The notes beneath the pieces are model-generated. The model was not told the DNA's origin and searched no databases. It worked only from the letters and a program-made list of their open reading frames with translations. The position numbers and the translations under genes were made by a program. A stretch of 64,000 nt of DNA from CAVQTK01 sp963716455. Lineage in GTDB: Bacteria > Pseudomonadota > Gammaproteobacteria > Coxiellales > Coxiellaceae. Where the stretch lies: NCBI GenBank assembly GCA_963716455.1, contig CAVQTK010000013.1, forward strand, positions 62,001 to 126,000. The letters are read 5' to 3'. Below, in pieces: positions 9,931 to 19,625 of this stretch. The number at the start of each line of letters is the position of its first letter. Position 1 is the first letter of the stretch.

Positions 9931-10548
9931 ATGTACACCGGCATCACTCAAGGCTTATTTCCCGTTTCTCGGGTAGACAAAAAACCCGGCAGAATTGACT
10001 ATTCTGTAACTTTCACCCCCACTTGGCTGCAGGGCTTACAAATTGGGAACAGTGTTAATATCGACGGCGTTTGTCAAACCGTTACCGCTATTGAAAATCT
10101 TCAAGTAAGTTTTACCGCCATAGCCGAAACTTTACAGTTAACCACCCTGAATGAATTATACATTGGCAGAAAAATTAGCGCTGAGCGTAGCCTCCGCTAT
10201 GGCGATGAAATGGGTGGACATGAGATAGCTGGACATGTAACCGGTACAGCAACAGTAGAAAATATTCATAACACTCCCAATAATCTTAGCCTAACACTTC
10301 GTTGTGCTCCTGAATGGATGAAATGTATTCTTCCCAAAGGCTTTATTGCTGTGGATGGTTCCAGTCTCACTGTTGGCAACACCGATCCTGCCGGTTATTT
10401 TGATATTCACTTGATCCCTGAAACTCTGCGTTTAACTCATTTCGGCAACAAACAAAACGGTGATCGGGTAAATATTGAGCTTGACCGTCTTACGCAAGTT
10501 ATTGTTACCACCGTTGAGCGGCACTTAGCAGAAGTTAACGGGGTATAG
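9931..10548 (+). CDS. ribE: Riboflavin synthase, alpha chain
   Basis: The product has 205 residues, as usual. It joins two 6,7-dimethyl-8-ribityllumazine molecules to make riboflavin. The two lumazine-binding barrels are seen: the N-terminal MYTGITQG (canonical MFTGI with Phe changed to Tyr) with NIDGVCQTV, and the C-terminal HEIAGHVTG...VDGSSLTVG...IPETLRLT. It resembles the E. coli RibC/RibE type (DEMGGHEIAGH against DEIGGHLMSGH). ATG 9931 begins the conserved motif; the frame is open upstream but that part is non-conserved, and no strong ribosome site is seen. It is isolated from other rib genes. I looked for an FMN riboswitch upstream and saw none, and a palindromic repeat sits there instead. 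Confidence 0.9.
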   Translation: MYTGITQGLFPVSRVDKKPGRIDYSVTFTPTWLQGLQIGNSVNIDGVCQTVTAIENLQVSFTAIAETLQLTTLNELYIGRKISAERSLRYGDEMGGHEIAGHVTGTATVENIHNTPNNLSLTLRCAPEWMKCILPKGFIAVDGSSLTVGNTDPAGYFDIHLIPETLRLTHFGNKQNGDRVNIELDRLTQVIVTTVERHLAEVNGV

Positions 10549-10699
10549 TATAAAGAAGTCGCAAGCCAGATGACATTCCGGCTTTTTGCCGATGATTAAA
10601 TTAAAGAAACATAAATCAGCGCGGCCCATTAACTATAAATTGACGATCGGGTTCTATTAAAAAGCTTATTAATTTAAAAATATAAAATTGAATGAAATC

Positions 10700-10838
10700 G
10701 GGTGGCCGGGAGTTTAACACCGCAAGCAGGCAGCTGGTTTATTTCTCTTTCGAGTCTTGTATTACACCATCTCCCGACCATTTAGCCAAAAAACCGTTTG
10801 ACGGGAGACGGCGCCGCTGCTTGGGTGTGTTAAGCACC
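10700..10838 (+). ncRNA. Candidate structured RNA with a long imperfect stem
   Basis: In the 549 bp gap between ribE and the zinc-ribbon gene, nested inverted repeats form one long stem: TTAACAC (10714-10720) with GTGTTAA (10827-10833), CAAGCAG (10723-10729) with CTGCTTG (10817-10823), and outer GGTG with CACC. Inside, CTCCCG (10770-10775) can pair either with CGGGAG upstream (10707-10712) or with CGGGAG downstream (10802-10807), giving two exclusive forms. The region is GC-richer than its flanks. The size and stem-bubble shape recall 6S-like RNAs, but the sequence does not match what I know of 6S, tmRNA, RNase P or SRP RNA. The strand is uncertain. Confidence 0.4.
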
Positions 10839-11013
10839 TTTAATTAAGAGTAAATGACAGACACATACATGTCAAATACCCATGTATATTTTACTTATTA
10901 TAATTTCCAAATACAATACTCATTTAACAAAAAGAAGATTTTGCATTTAGAAAGATAATTATATATTAATCATAGGCTTCAAAGATCTTTAACTTTATCA
11001 GCAAAGATTTTTG

Positions 11014-11022
11014 TGCTATAAT
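11014..11022 (+). promoter_or_regulatory. Extended -10 promoter for the zinc-ribbon/DUF502 genes
   Basis: TGCTATAAT is a perfect extended -10 element (TGnTATAAT). A weak -35 (TTTATC) lies about 17 bp upstream. Transcription from here would give a leader of about 70 nt before ATG 11098, which has AGGAG upstream. Confidence 0.55.
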
Positions 11023-11097
11023 TTTTGAAGATAATTTTTCGTTTTCCTATCCCTTTCAATTAAAATATGAAAAAAGTTCAAACCAGGAGTAAAAAAA

Positions 11098-11373
11098 ATG
11101 CCACTATATGAATATTTTTGCTCATATTGTGAACGTTCCTATGAAATACTGCATAAATATGACGTCAAGTATGAGGAAGCATGTTCTAACTGCGGACATA
11201 ACCAATGGAAACGTCAAGTAACAGCGGCCAGCTTTCAATTGAAGGGATCGGGTTGGTACGCTACCGATTTCAAAAAAAAATCTGAAGAAGTTAAAGCAGC
11301 TCCTACTACAACGAATTCTGAAAAAAAGACTGAGGAAATAGCTAAACCTTCCAGCACGGAGGGTAACCAGTGA
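11098..11373 (+). CDS. FmdB-family zinc-ribbon protein
   Basis: The product has 91 residues. The N-terminal MPLYEYFCSYCERSYEILHK and EEACSNCGHNQWKR hold the two Cys-x2-Cys knuckles of the FmdB/CxxC regulatory-type ribbon, followed by the usual GSGWYATDF. The C-terminal tail is Lys/Glu/Thr-rich and probably disordered. AGGAG precedes the ATG. It overlaps the DUF502 gene by 4 bp (GTGA-type overlap) and lies in the FmdB-DUF502-aspS order found in many gammaproteobacteria. Its biochemical role is not established. The family call is secure. Confidence 0.85.
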   Translation: MPLYEYFCSYCERSYEILHKYDVKYEEACSNCGHNQWKRQVTAASFQLKGSGWYATDFKKKSEEVKAAPTTTNSEKKTEEIAKPSSTEGNQ

Positions 11374-12008
11374 GTTTTAATACTCACATCTCTAAAGCTT
11401 TAAGACGCTATTTTATTGCCGGCTTATTAGTCTGGTTACCTATTGTGGTAACTTATTTTGTAGTACGTTTTATTATTGAATTACTCGATAAAAGCTTAGC
11501 CCTACTCCCCAAAAACTATCAACCCGATCAATTAATCGGCTATCATATACCAGGAATTGGTTTAATATTTACATTCATTATTTTATTCCTTACGGGTTTA
11601 CTTATTACCAGTTTTGTTGGTCATCGTCTTGTTACTGCATGGGAAAAACTCGTCTCCAGCATTCCACTCATTCGCAATGTCCACTCTGCTGCAAAACAAG
11701 TAGTTCATGCTGTCGTAGAACCCGGTGGCGCTGCTTTTCGTAAAGTATTGTTAATTGAATTTCCTCGCCATGGCATCTGGAGTATTGCTTTTCAAACCTC
11801 GGGGCATCTAGAAAATGATTGGAGCAATAAACCGATGTTAACCGTTTTTGTGCCTACTACCCCCAACCCTACTTCCGGTTTCTTAATGTTTATCCCCGCT
11901 GGAGATGCCATTGAGCTAGATATTTCTATTGAAGAAGCTTTACGCATGATTATCTCTATTGGAGTTGTGGTACCTCCTCATCTTAAAAAAACACAAAATT
12001 CGCAGTAG
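11370..12008 (+). CDS. DUF502 inner-membrane protein
   Basis: The product has 212 residues. Two membrane helices near the N-terminus are evident (residues 13-35 FIAGLLVWLPIVVTYFVVRF, and 60-85 GLIFTFIILFLTGLLITSFV). They are followed by the family-typical IPLIRNVHSAAKQV and a soluble part with FVPTTPNPTSGFLMFIP, all hallmarks of DUF502. The start is GTG 11370, overlapping the stop of the zinc-ribbon gene, so translation is coupled. The function is unknown in bacteria. Conserved position upstream of aspS supports the call. Confidence 0.85.
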   Translation: MSFNTHISKALRRYFIAGLLVWLPIVVTYFVVRFIIELLDKSLALLPKNYQPDQLIGYHIPGIGLIFTFIILFLTGLLITSFVGHRLVTAWEKLVSSIPLIRNVHSAAKQVVHAVVEPGGAAFRKVLLIEFPRHGIWSIAFQTSGHLENDWSNKPMLTVFVPTTPNPTSGFLMFIPAGDAIELDISIEEALRMIISIGVVVPPHLKKTQNSQ

Positions 12009-12105
12009 CTGGACGTTACAAGCTACGGATTGAGCTGTTTCCATCTTTGTTAGTTTAATCTACTATGATATTATCAACAAATTACGAAAATCTTTCAGGA
12101 AAACG

Positions 12106-12277
12106 CTAGGGTCGGTTGACAATTGTCATTGCGAGCGTTAGCGAAGCAATCCAGTTCGTACTTTGGACAATGCTCTGTACTGGATTGCTTCCCCCTCGCT
12201 CGGGGTCGCAATGACCGTATTTTAGTGAACAAACCAGTTTTGATATGAGTAATTAATGAATTGTCAACAGACCCTAG
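12106..12277. repeat. Palindromic repeat R1 (MITE-like), complete copy
   Basis: This 172-bp element has 20-bp terminal inverted repeats: CTAGGGTCGGTTGACAATTG at the left, and the reverse complement of the right end reads CTAGGGTCTGTTGACAATTC. TA flanks both ends. The core is an imperfect palindrome around GCAATCCAG / CTGGATTGC. It contains no reading frame. Confidence 0.8.
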
Positions 12278-12310
12278 TAGCTCCTAAAAGATTTTCAATT
12301 CCAATTCAAA

Positions 12311-12406
12311 TAGATTTTTTGTGAACCCGGTATTTTGGTCTATATCTGACTAATAAAAGGTAAGCGACGCAGGTAGAACCAAAGACGAAGGTTTGACAAG
12401 AAGTTA
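12311..12406. repeat. Degenerate copy of MITE family R2 upstream of aspS
   Basis: It starts TAGATTTTTTGTGAACCC, continues GTATTTTGG and ends AAAGACGAAGGTTTGACAAG, all recognisable versions of the R2 element at 43747-43878, but with an internal deletion. It ends 29 bp before the aspS start, so the aspS promoter or leader is built on or next to repeat DNA. Confidence 0.6.
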
Positions 12407-12435
12407 ATTGTAACAAGTTATCAGAGAATAAAATT

Positions 12436-14217
12436 ATGCGTAGCCACATGTGCCACCAAATTAATGCATCACTTATAGATCAAACCGTTACTGTGTGCGG
12501 CTGGGTCCATCGCCGTAGAGATCATGGTGGGTTAATTTTTATTGATTTACGTGATGGCAGCGATATAGTGCAGGTAGTATGCTCTCCTGAGCAGTCAAAT
12601 TTGTTTGCCACAGCCCACCAATTACGCAATGAATATGTGGTACAAATTATAGGCCAAGTACGCCATCGCCCAGTTGGAACTGTGAATCCAGCCTTGGCTT
12701 CAGGCGAAGTGGAAATCGCCGCAGAACAAATCAATATTTTAAACACTGCTAACAGTTTGCCTTTTAATATTGACGCCTACCAAGAAGTAGGGGAAGACGT
12801 ACGTTTGCATTATCGCTATTTAGATTTGCGTCGCCCAGAAGTGGCTAAAAAAATTAAAATGCGTAATCAAATTACTCAATACTTACGCCAATTCATGCAC
12901 CAACATAACTTCTTAGAAATAGAAACTCCTATGCTTACTAAATCTACCCCGGAAGGCGCGCGCGACTATTTGGTTCCTAGCCGCACCCAGCCTGGGAAAT
13001 TTTTTGCTTTGCCTCAATCTCCACAAATTTTCAAGCAATTACTTATGATTTCTGGATTTGAGCGCTACTATCAAATCGTTCGCTGTTTTCGTGATGAAGA
13101 CTTGCGTGCAGATCGCCAACCAGAGTTTACTCAGCTCGATGTGGAAATGTCTTTTGTTGACGAAACTACAATCCAAAATTTTGTCGAAAAGATGCTGCAT
13201 GGACTCTTTCAACACGTGTTAGATATTACATTGCCTCAACCTTTTCCACGCATTACCTATCACGATGCCATGCTGCGTTTTGGGAGCGATCGACCCGACT
13301 TACGCATCCCAATGGAACTTACCGAGCTAACTGACTTAATGCATGATGTGGAATTTAAAGTTTTTCGTGATGCAGCAAATGACATAGCGGGACGAGTGGC
13401 AGCATTATGCGTACCCAACGGAGCTAGCTTAACTCGCAAAAATATAGAGGAGTATACTCAATTCGTTGCAGTATATGGAGCAAACGGTTTGGCCTATATG
13501 AAGGTTAATGATTGTCAAGCAGGAATGGCTGGCTTGCAATCACCCATTTTAAAATTTCTCACAGAAGAAGTTTGTAATGCTATTATCGATCGTTGTGATG
13601 CTAAAGATGGCGATATTATTTTCTTTAGCGCTGATCGTTTTAATATCGTTTGCCATGCCTTAGGAGCTTTACGTCAACGAATCGGGTTTGACTTAAATTT
13701 AAATCAAGGTGGGTGGCGTCCTTTGTGGGTAGTTGATTTTCCAATGTTTGAGAAAGCGGATGCGGGTCACTGGCAAGCACTACATCACCCTTTTACTGCT
13801 CCCAAAGGAGTCGATACCGAAATGTTATTGGCTAATCCAGGAGATGCATTATCACGTGCTTATGATGTGGTTCTTAATGGCATTGAAATATTAGGAGGTT
13901 CTATTCGTATTCACAATAATGAAATGCAACAAGCCGTATTTGATATCTTAGGCATTTCCCCAGAAGAAGCCAAAGCTAAATTTGGTCATCTATTGGATGC
14001 TCTACAATATGGCTGCCCACCTCATGGTGGTTTTGCAATGGGATTTGATCGTGCAGTAATGCTAATGACTGATTCTCCCTCCATTCGAGACGTTATTGCT
14101 TTCCCCAAAACACAAACCGCTACTTGCCCACTAACTAATGCACCCGCGGAAGTCACTCCCGAACAACTGCGCGAATTGGGCATTAAAATAGCGACGTCGT
14201 CAATTTCTTCAAATTGA
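12436..14217 (+). CDS. aspS: Aspartyl-tRNA synthetase, probably non-discriminating
   Basis: The product has 593 residues, the usual bacterial length. Residues 1-110 are the OB-fold anticodon domain (TVCGWVHRRRDHGG, FIDLRDG). The class II core shows motif 2 (QIVRCFRDEDLRADRQPEFTQ split across the site) and motif 3 (GFAMGFDRAVMLM), with the GAD insert between. It charges tRNA-Asp. His30 followed by Gly occupies the place of Leu in discriminating enzymes such as E. coli; in the non-discriminating P. aeruginosa enzyme the same place is His. This suggests it also makes Asp-tRNA(Asn), to be amidated by GatCAB. yebC follows after 9 bp. Confidence 0.95.
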   Translation: MRSHMCHQINASLIDQTVTVCGWVHRRRDHGGLIFIDLRDGSDIVQVVCSPEQSNLFATAHQLRNEYVVQIIGQVRHRPVGTVNPALASGEVEIAAEQINILNTANSLPFNIDAYQEVGEDVRLHYRYLDLRRPEVAKKIKMRNQITQYLRQFMHQHNFLEIETPMLTKSTPEGARDYLVPSRTQPGKFFALPQSPQIFKQLLMISGFERYYQIVRCFRDEDLRADRQPEFTQLDVEMSFVDETTIQNFVEKMLHGLFQHVLDITLPQPFPRITYHDAMLRFGSDRPDLRIPMELTELTDLMHDVEFKVFRDAANDIAGRVAALCVPNGASLTRKNIEEYTQFVAVYGANGLAYMKVNDCQAGMAGLQSPILKFLTEEVCNAIIDRCDAKDGDIIFFSADRFNIVCHALGALRQRIGFDLNLNQGGWRPLWVVDFPMFEKADAGHWQALHHPFTAPKGVDTEMLLANPGDALSRAYDVVLNGIEILGGSIRIHNNEMQQAVFDILGISPEEAKAKFGHLLDALQYGCPPHGGFAMGFDRAVMLMTDSPSIRDVIAFPKTQTATCPLTNAPAEVTPEQLRELGIKIATSSISSN

Positions 14218-14226
14218 GAATCAACT

Positions 14227-14970
14227 ATGGCTGGACATAGCAAGTGGAAAAATATCCAACATCGTAAATCAGGTCAGGATGCCAAGCGCGGTAAAATCTT
14301 CACCAAATTAATACGTGAAATCACCAGTGCTGCACGTCAAAGTGGTACAGACCCCAATACTAACCCACGTTTACGCACGGCTATTGATAAAGCATTTGTC
14401 AATAACATGACTAAAGATACGGTTCAGCGCGCTATTAAGCGAGGAAGCGGAGATGCTGATGATGATCATCTCATGGAGGTACGCTACGAAGGCTACGGTC
14501 CCAATGGTGTAGCCGTAATTGTGGATTGCTTAACTGATAACAAAAATCGCACAGTAGGAGAAGTCCGCCATGCCTTTACCAAACACGGTGGTAATCTAGG
14601 CACAGCGGGTTCTGTAGCCTATTTATTTCATCAGATGGGAATCATCACTTTTGCCCCCGGTTGTCCGGAAGATAAAATTTTGGAAGTTGCTTTAGAAGCC
14701 GGTGCAGAAGATATAGTTCATAACGAAGACGCTTCTGTAGATGTCATGACCTCACCGGATCAATTCGTTCCGGTGAAAGAAAGTCTCAACAATGCTCAAT
14801 TTGAGCCTCAGGAAGCTGAAATAACTTGGATTGCAAAAACCGAAGTCACTTTAAACGAAGAACAAGCACAACAATTCACACAGTTAATCGATGCCTTGGA
14901 AGATCTAGACGACGTACAGCAAGTTTATACTAATGTGAATATTCCGGATGCTATTTTAGCAAAGCTGTAA
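14227..14970 (+). CDS. yebC: YebC/TACO1-family protein
   Basis: The product has 247 residues, full length. The family signature is complete: MAGHSKWKNIQHRKSGQDAK, KIFTKLIREI, AIKRGSGD, YEGYGPNGVAVIVDCLTDNK, KHGGNLGTAGSVAYLF. YebC-type proteins are reported as transcription regulators or, more recently, as helpers of ribosomes stalled at proline stretches. It forms an operon with aspS. In related genomes ruvC comes next; here the adjacent DNA is a 13.7-kb accessory island, so yebC is the last gene of the left half of a split operon. Its 3' end is overlapped on the other strand by a weakly supported reading frame. Confidence 0.95.
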   Translation: MAGHSKWKNIQHRKSGQDAKRGKIFTKLIREITSAARQSGTDPNTNPRLRTAIDKAFVNNMTKDTVQRAIKRGSGDADDDHLMEVRYEGYGPNGVAVIVDCLTDNKNRTVGEVRHAFTKHGGNLGTAGSVAYLFHQMGIITFAPGCPEDKILEVALEAGAEDIVHNEDASVDVMTSPDQFVPVKESLNNAQFEPQEAEITWIAKTEVTLNEEQAQQFTQLIDALEDLDDVQQVYTNVNIPDAILAKL

Positions 14971-15221
14971 AAACATACAAGAGATGTCAGTCGATTCTTG
15001 TCTTTTAATGTAGAACTTATTTCTTGAATAGTTTTTTTGAGGTCATTCTCTCGAATAAAATTTCTGAAATCAATAATAGCCTTCGCAGAGTCCTCGGGGT
15101 CAAGAGTTTTAGACGCATCCATTTTATTTAATACGACTAATTTGTTATCTTCTTGTAAGAAAATTGTCATATTTGAAGAAGCTATAGGTAAGTGTAACAA
15201 CAATTGGCGCTGAAGTAGCAT
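14925..15221 (-). CDS. Hypothetical protein at the island edge
   Basis: 98 codons on the minus strand; the last 46 bp overlap yebC. The central part (SSNMTIFLQEDNKLVVLNKM, then DASKTLDPEDSAKAIIDF) looks protein-like rather than random. No good ribosome site precedes ATG 15221, and ATG 15170 is an alternative. It lies 19 bp after the stop of the long ATP-grasp-like gene, so it may be a detached C-terminal piece of that family. No family is recognised. Confidence 0.35.
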   Translation of the reverse strand: MLLQRQLLLHLPIASSNMTIFLQEDNKLVVLNKMDASKTLDPEDSAKAIIDFRNFIRENDLKKTIQEISSTLKDKNRLTSLVCFYSFAKIASGIFTLV

Positions 15222-15240
15222 TGCTGCTATCTACTAGCTA

Positions 15241-18112
15241 TTATCCATTATCTAGAGAATAATTTTTTTGCAAAGACGTACTATTCGATAATTCTTGTGT
15301 GGGGCTATTATTTGTTGTTTTCTCCGTAAAAATACTTGTGGATTGTTCTCGGCTGATTATTTTTTCTTTACTGAGAAACTTTGTCTTCAAGTCATTTAAT
15401 ACACTTCTTATTTCCTGCCTTAATTTTTCGTTATAATATTCATCTGGGCTGGAAAATTGTCCTTTTTCCTCATCCCCATAAAGGCAACAGGTTTCTAGCT
15501 GCTCTATAGTCATAGCTGTAATCTTTTCTTTAGCTTTTAAACTGCTTTTATCTCGAAGATAGCTAACACAAAGTTCTCTCCACATACCTACTATTTGGCT
15601 GTCATTAAAATTCATTTTTCTTAACAGAGAGGGAGCATTGGAATACTCTACAATCGGTAAAGCCTGACCCTCTTTTTCAAATAGCTTCTGCACGTAAATA
15701 GCTAACAGTATTCGAGCGTATGGATGAGATGCAGGCTCTTTTTCAATATAAGCGCGAGTAAAATAAATGGCCTTAACATTGGCAAGTTTCGCCGTTAGGA
15801 TAACTTCGGTATGGGAAGATGGACCTTTTTTTCGTTCTGAATCAAAGCCTGTCTTTAAATATTTAACTAAATTTTTATGCTTTTCAACAAGCTGATCCAG
15901 CTCCGGTTTATGCTCTCCCAGCTGCTTTTTATATTTTTCTTTTTTACCAAATCCCGAATTCATATTATGAGTACTAATATCGACTATATCGTTCAATTCC
16001 ATCTCATAAATTAATCCCACTCCGCCAAATAGCTGACCAGTATACCCAATCATCGATCCTGAGCGTAAATCAAATCCATGTTTTCCGGTAACTCCTGAAC
16101 GCGTGGGTTTTTCACGGGTGCGACTAATTTTACGTTTTTCAAAATTACAACGGGTTTCCGCTGGCTTAGGTTGTTTAGTACGCTTGCTAATCTTAGGATC
16201 TATAAACTGAGTAGGACGAACCAATGCTCGAGCATATAACCTTCCTTGACGCATTTTTTCTTCTTCTATGCTCTTTACTTGCAATAGCTCCTCGGTTGGT
16301 AATTTTTCAATTGACATCGATTCGTTAAAACCATCTTTATTATACAGCTTGGAGATAACTGGGAAGGTATGTGAATGCCTGAAGGAAAGTGATTCTTCCT
16401 TTTTTTTCTCTTCCAAATCAGTTTGTGAAAAATAAATATCCTTGATTGATTCGTAGACCCCAGCATGATGAAATGCTTTTTTAAGTGCAAAATTTCTTTT
16501 TTTATAAGCTTCACCTCTTGCTTCAATCCCTCCTTTAACTTCCGTAATTAATTGAGCCAACTCATTGAGTGCATTCTCCTTATTTTCAATCGGTTTTAAG
16601 ATATGCAAATGGGAGGCATCAAATCTTTCCCGTACCCGTTGCACCTCTGAGCAATCTACTGCATGCAATATCTCACGTTCTATAGTTAATTCAGGAATAA
16701 CAGTGGTCTTGCGCCAATGTAAACTTCCATTTATACCTTCTAATTGACGGTAAAACCAGATTTAAAGAACGCTTTGATACTTCGCAATAGGTTTCCTTTT
16801 CTTTCTTAGTCAGAAAATCTAAAAATTTTCCGCGTATTAATAAATTATCTACTGATACAGGCTTTATCGAAGGTAACTCGCTTTCTGGTATCCTTAAAAA
16901 ATTCTTTTTTTGAAGGTTAGTTTCTTTCAATACACTACCAAATTTCTTCAAAGCATTTCCTAATCTATAAAGTTCATTACAATAGGGGGGGTGAAAATTC
17001 ATATTACAGAAAAATCCAAAAGCATTCATCACAAAACTATTTACGCATCTTTCGTATTTCTTTTCATCACCAAGTGTAGCAATACGCTTGACAAACCCTT
17101 CTAATAGCATACATTGAAAAATAGAAAGTTTATTGCTCGTAAATCGTTGATGTTGACTTACTGCTAAACTAAATTTAGAAAGTACTAACAACCGCTGAAG
17201 ATCGGTAAATTTTTCAGAATGAGAAATGTATTGCTTAGCAAGAATTTCCCAATATCTGTAATTAAAATTATATGTCACATATAAACGGTCAAAAAATACT
17301 TTTAAAAATCCAAGAACTAAGTTTTTTTCTTGGTTGGAAAGTTCCTTATCACGAACATATTCTTTATTGCTATCGACCTGAAAATCATTTTTTTCTTTTT
17401 TCTTTTTACTGCTTCGATAGCTATTTTTTGTATCTACAGAAAAGTAAAATTCTTTTGTTGAATTGTCAAATGCAACCAATGCGTAAATTCGAGTAATCTT
17501 CTATATCATTACCTAAAAATTCTTGCAGAACAAAAGGATAAAAATCATTGCAAACCTTAATCTCCTCCTTCTCTCGAGTGATAAGGCAGGTGTTTAGCTT
17601 TTTTCTTAATGTATCAAAGTCTTTCATATCCTCTGATGAAAATAATTGAATACCTATCCCTAATGAACTATCTGCAGGCTTAAATAAGGGAGTTATATTT
17701 AACTCCTTAATGTCAAAACTTTCTAATCCTGATAAAGTAGGGATATTAGTTTTGGGAATATATGCTTTTAACTCAGGATGTTGGTTACAAAAAGAATAGA
17801 AATTCCATTTGCCTTGTGAAAAGGCATCCAAGCCTATGTCTTAATCCTTCCTTCTGTTTTTTCGAGGCTGGATGTTCTTGCGTAGTTAGTATAATTATTT
17901 GGATCCTCATCAAAAACAGGAAGATCAAGTTTCAATTGATATCGATTTTTTATTTCTGAACGGAATTCCTCAACCGCTTTCCGAAGTCCATCTCTCAGAT
18001 AACAATTATATATTGTCTGCATCTCCAATATTTTTAGCTTATTTACATTTTCACTTTTATCTTCATTGCTAAAAATTGCATCTAAACCAATAATGAATAT
18101 TCTGTATCTCAT
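15241..18112 (-). pseudogene. Long ATP-grasp-like protein, copy 1, broken by frameshifts
   Basis: Four reading frames form one gene of about 955 codons. From ATG 18112: RYRIFIIGLDAIFSNEDKS; then IGLDAFSQGKWNFYSFCNQH, PLFKPADSSLGIGIQL, FYPFVLQEFLGNDI and TRIYALVAFD. This recalls an ATP-grasp or tubulin-tyrosine-ligase fold (Lys-Pro strand, Gly-x-Gly-Ile loop, Gln-Glu hinge, Arg-Ile-Tyr). A helical domain follows (NFNYRYWEILAKQYISHS), then a 475-codon C-terminal part (SGSMIGYTGQLFGGVGLIYE, SSHTEVILTAKLANVKAIYF). Breaks: a 2-bp insertion near 17840 (compare copy 2), an extra base near 17490, and one near 16745-16755 where both frames still read as coding across the join (...SKRSLNLVLP / RQLEGINGSLHWRK...). 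The substrate is unknown. The fold is inferred, not shown. Confidence 0.55.
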
Positions 18113-18217
18113 ATTAAAAACCTCGAATTTTTATAAAATACTTCGGGCTTACGCCTCCGGTTTATGATTATTTAATTTATTGCAAAAATCATTATAATAT
18201 GCATTAAGAAATCTCTT

Positions 18218-19590
18218 TTAAAGTTTCAACCCACACCAAATTGCCACTTGGTCTAAAGTTGTTTTTGATACCGCGCAATATTTTTCCTTTTCTTTGTTAG
18301 TCATAAAATCTAAAAAGAATCCGAATCGATTTAATCTTACAGGGTATAATACCACTGACGATTTTGCTGGAATTTTCAAAAAAGTCTCTTTATCAGAATC
18401 GGTTTCTGGCAATATACGGGCAAAGTTATTAAAAACTATGCCTAATCGAGAATATTGGTTTTGTTCAACATACGGCAGATAATTATGTATTAATAAATGG
18501 GAAAAAGCATTTTTTACAAAGCTATTCACGCATTTTTCGTACTTCTTCGCATTGCCACTTTCAACAAGTCTTTTTACAAAACCTTCCAACAGCATACATT
18601 GAAAAAAAGAAAGTTTATTGCTCGTAAAACGTTGATGTCGACTAACTGCTAGACTAAATTTAGAAAATAATAATAACCGCTGAGAATCGTTAAATTCTTG
18701 AGAATGAGAAATATATTGCTTAGCAAGAATTTCCCAATATCGATAATTGAAATTATATGTGGTTTTTAGCCGGGAAAAAAAGTTATCTAAAAAAGTATGA
18801 ATTTCGTTCTGTTCCTGAGGGGAGATGTACCTTAACAAAAGAGTCCTTATTGCTCTCAACTGCGAAGTCATTTTTCTCTTTTTCTACTTTTTATACATCG
18901 AAAGCTATTTTTTTCATCTATAAAAAATTTAAACTGGTTTTGTACAGAGTCAAATACTACTGCTGCGTAAATTCGAGTAACTTCTATATTGTGTCCTAAA
19001 AATTCTTGCAGGATGAAAGGATAAAAATCATTGACAAGAGCAGTCCACCCTTGAGTAATAGAACAGGTTTCTAGCTTTTCTCTTAATACTTTCAAGTTTT
19101 TCATTTTCGTTTTAGATATTAATTGCACACCTATTCCGTTTGACATATCTGCAGGCTTAAACAAGGGAGTTTTTTTTTAGTTCATTGATGCCATAACTTT
19201 CCAATCCTGATAAAGACAGAATATTGGTTTCAGGAATATATTTTTTTAATTCGGAGTGTTGATTACAAAAAGAATAAAAATACCATTTCCCTACTGAAAA
19301 AGGATCCAAGCCTATGTTAATCATCCCTTCTGTTTTTTCGAGGCTGGCTATTTTTGCGTAGTTATCATACCATTTTGAATCCTCATCAAATTTTGGCATC
19401 TCCAGTTTCAATTGAGGATAGTTATTTTTAATTGCCAAAGTTAATCTTTTAACTGCTTTTTGATGAACCGGTCCTGCCGTACAACTTTCTATTGTCTGCA
19501 TCTCCAATACTTTTTTAACTTTTTTCTTTCGCTGTTTTCTTCATCGCTAAATACCGCATCCAACCCAATAATGAATATTCTGTATCTCAT
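18218..19590 (-). pseudogene. ATP-grasp-like protein, copy 2, truncated and frameshifted
   Basis: A tandem paralogue of copy 1. It starts at ATG 19590 with almost the same residues (RYRIFIIGLDAVFSDEENSE), has IGLDPFSVGKWYFYSFCNQH, LFKPADMSNGIGVQL, FYPFILQEFLGHNI and TRIYAAVVFD, and then the shared helical domain (NFNYRYWEILAKQYISHSQE). It ends with IWCGLKL and lacks the whole C-terminal part of copy 1. Frame breaks lie at about 19510 and 19180 (an A9 run), about 18870 (an A5 run) and near 18830. The lesions differ from those of copy 1, so each copy broke on its own or was misread on its own. Confidence 0.55.
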
Positions 19591-19625
19591 ATTAAAACCC
19601 TCAACATTTTTTTAAAAAATTATAC

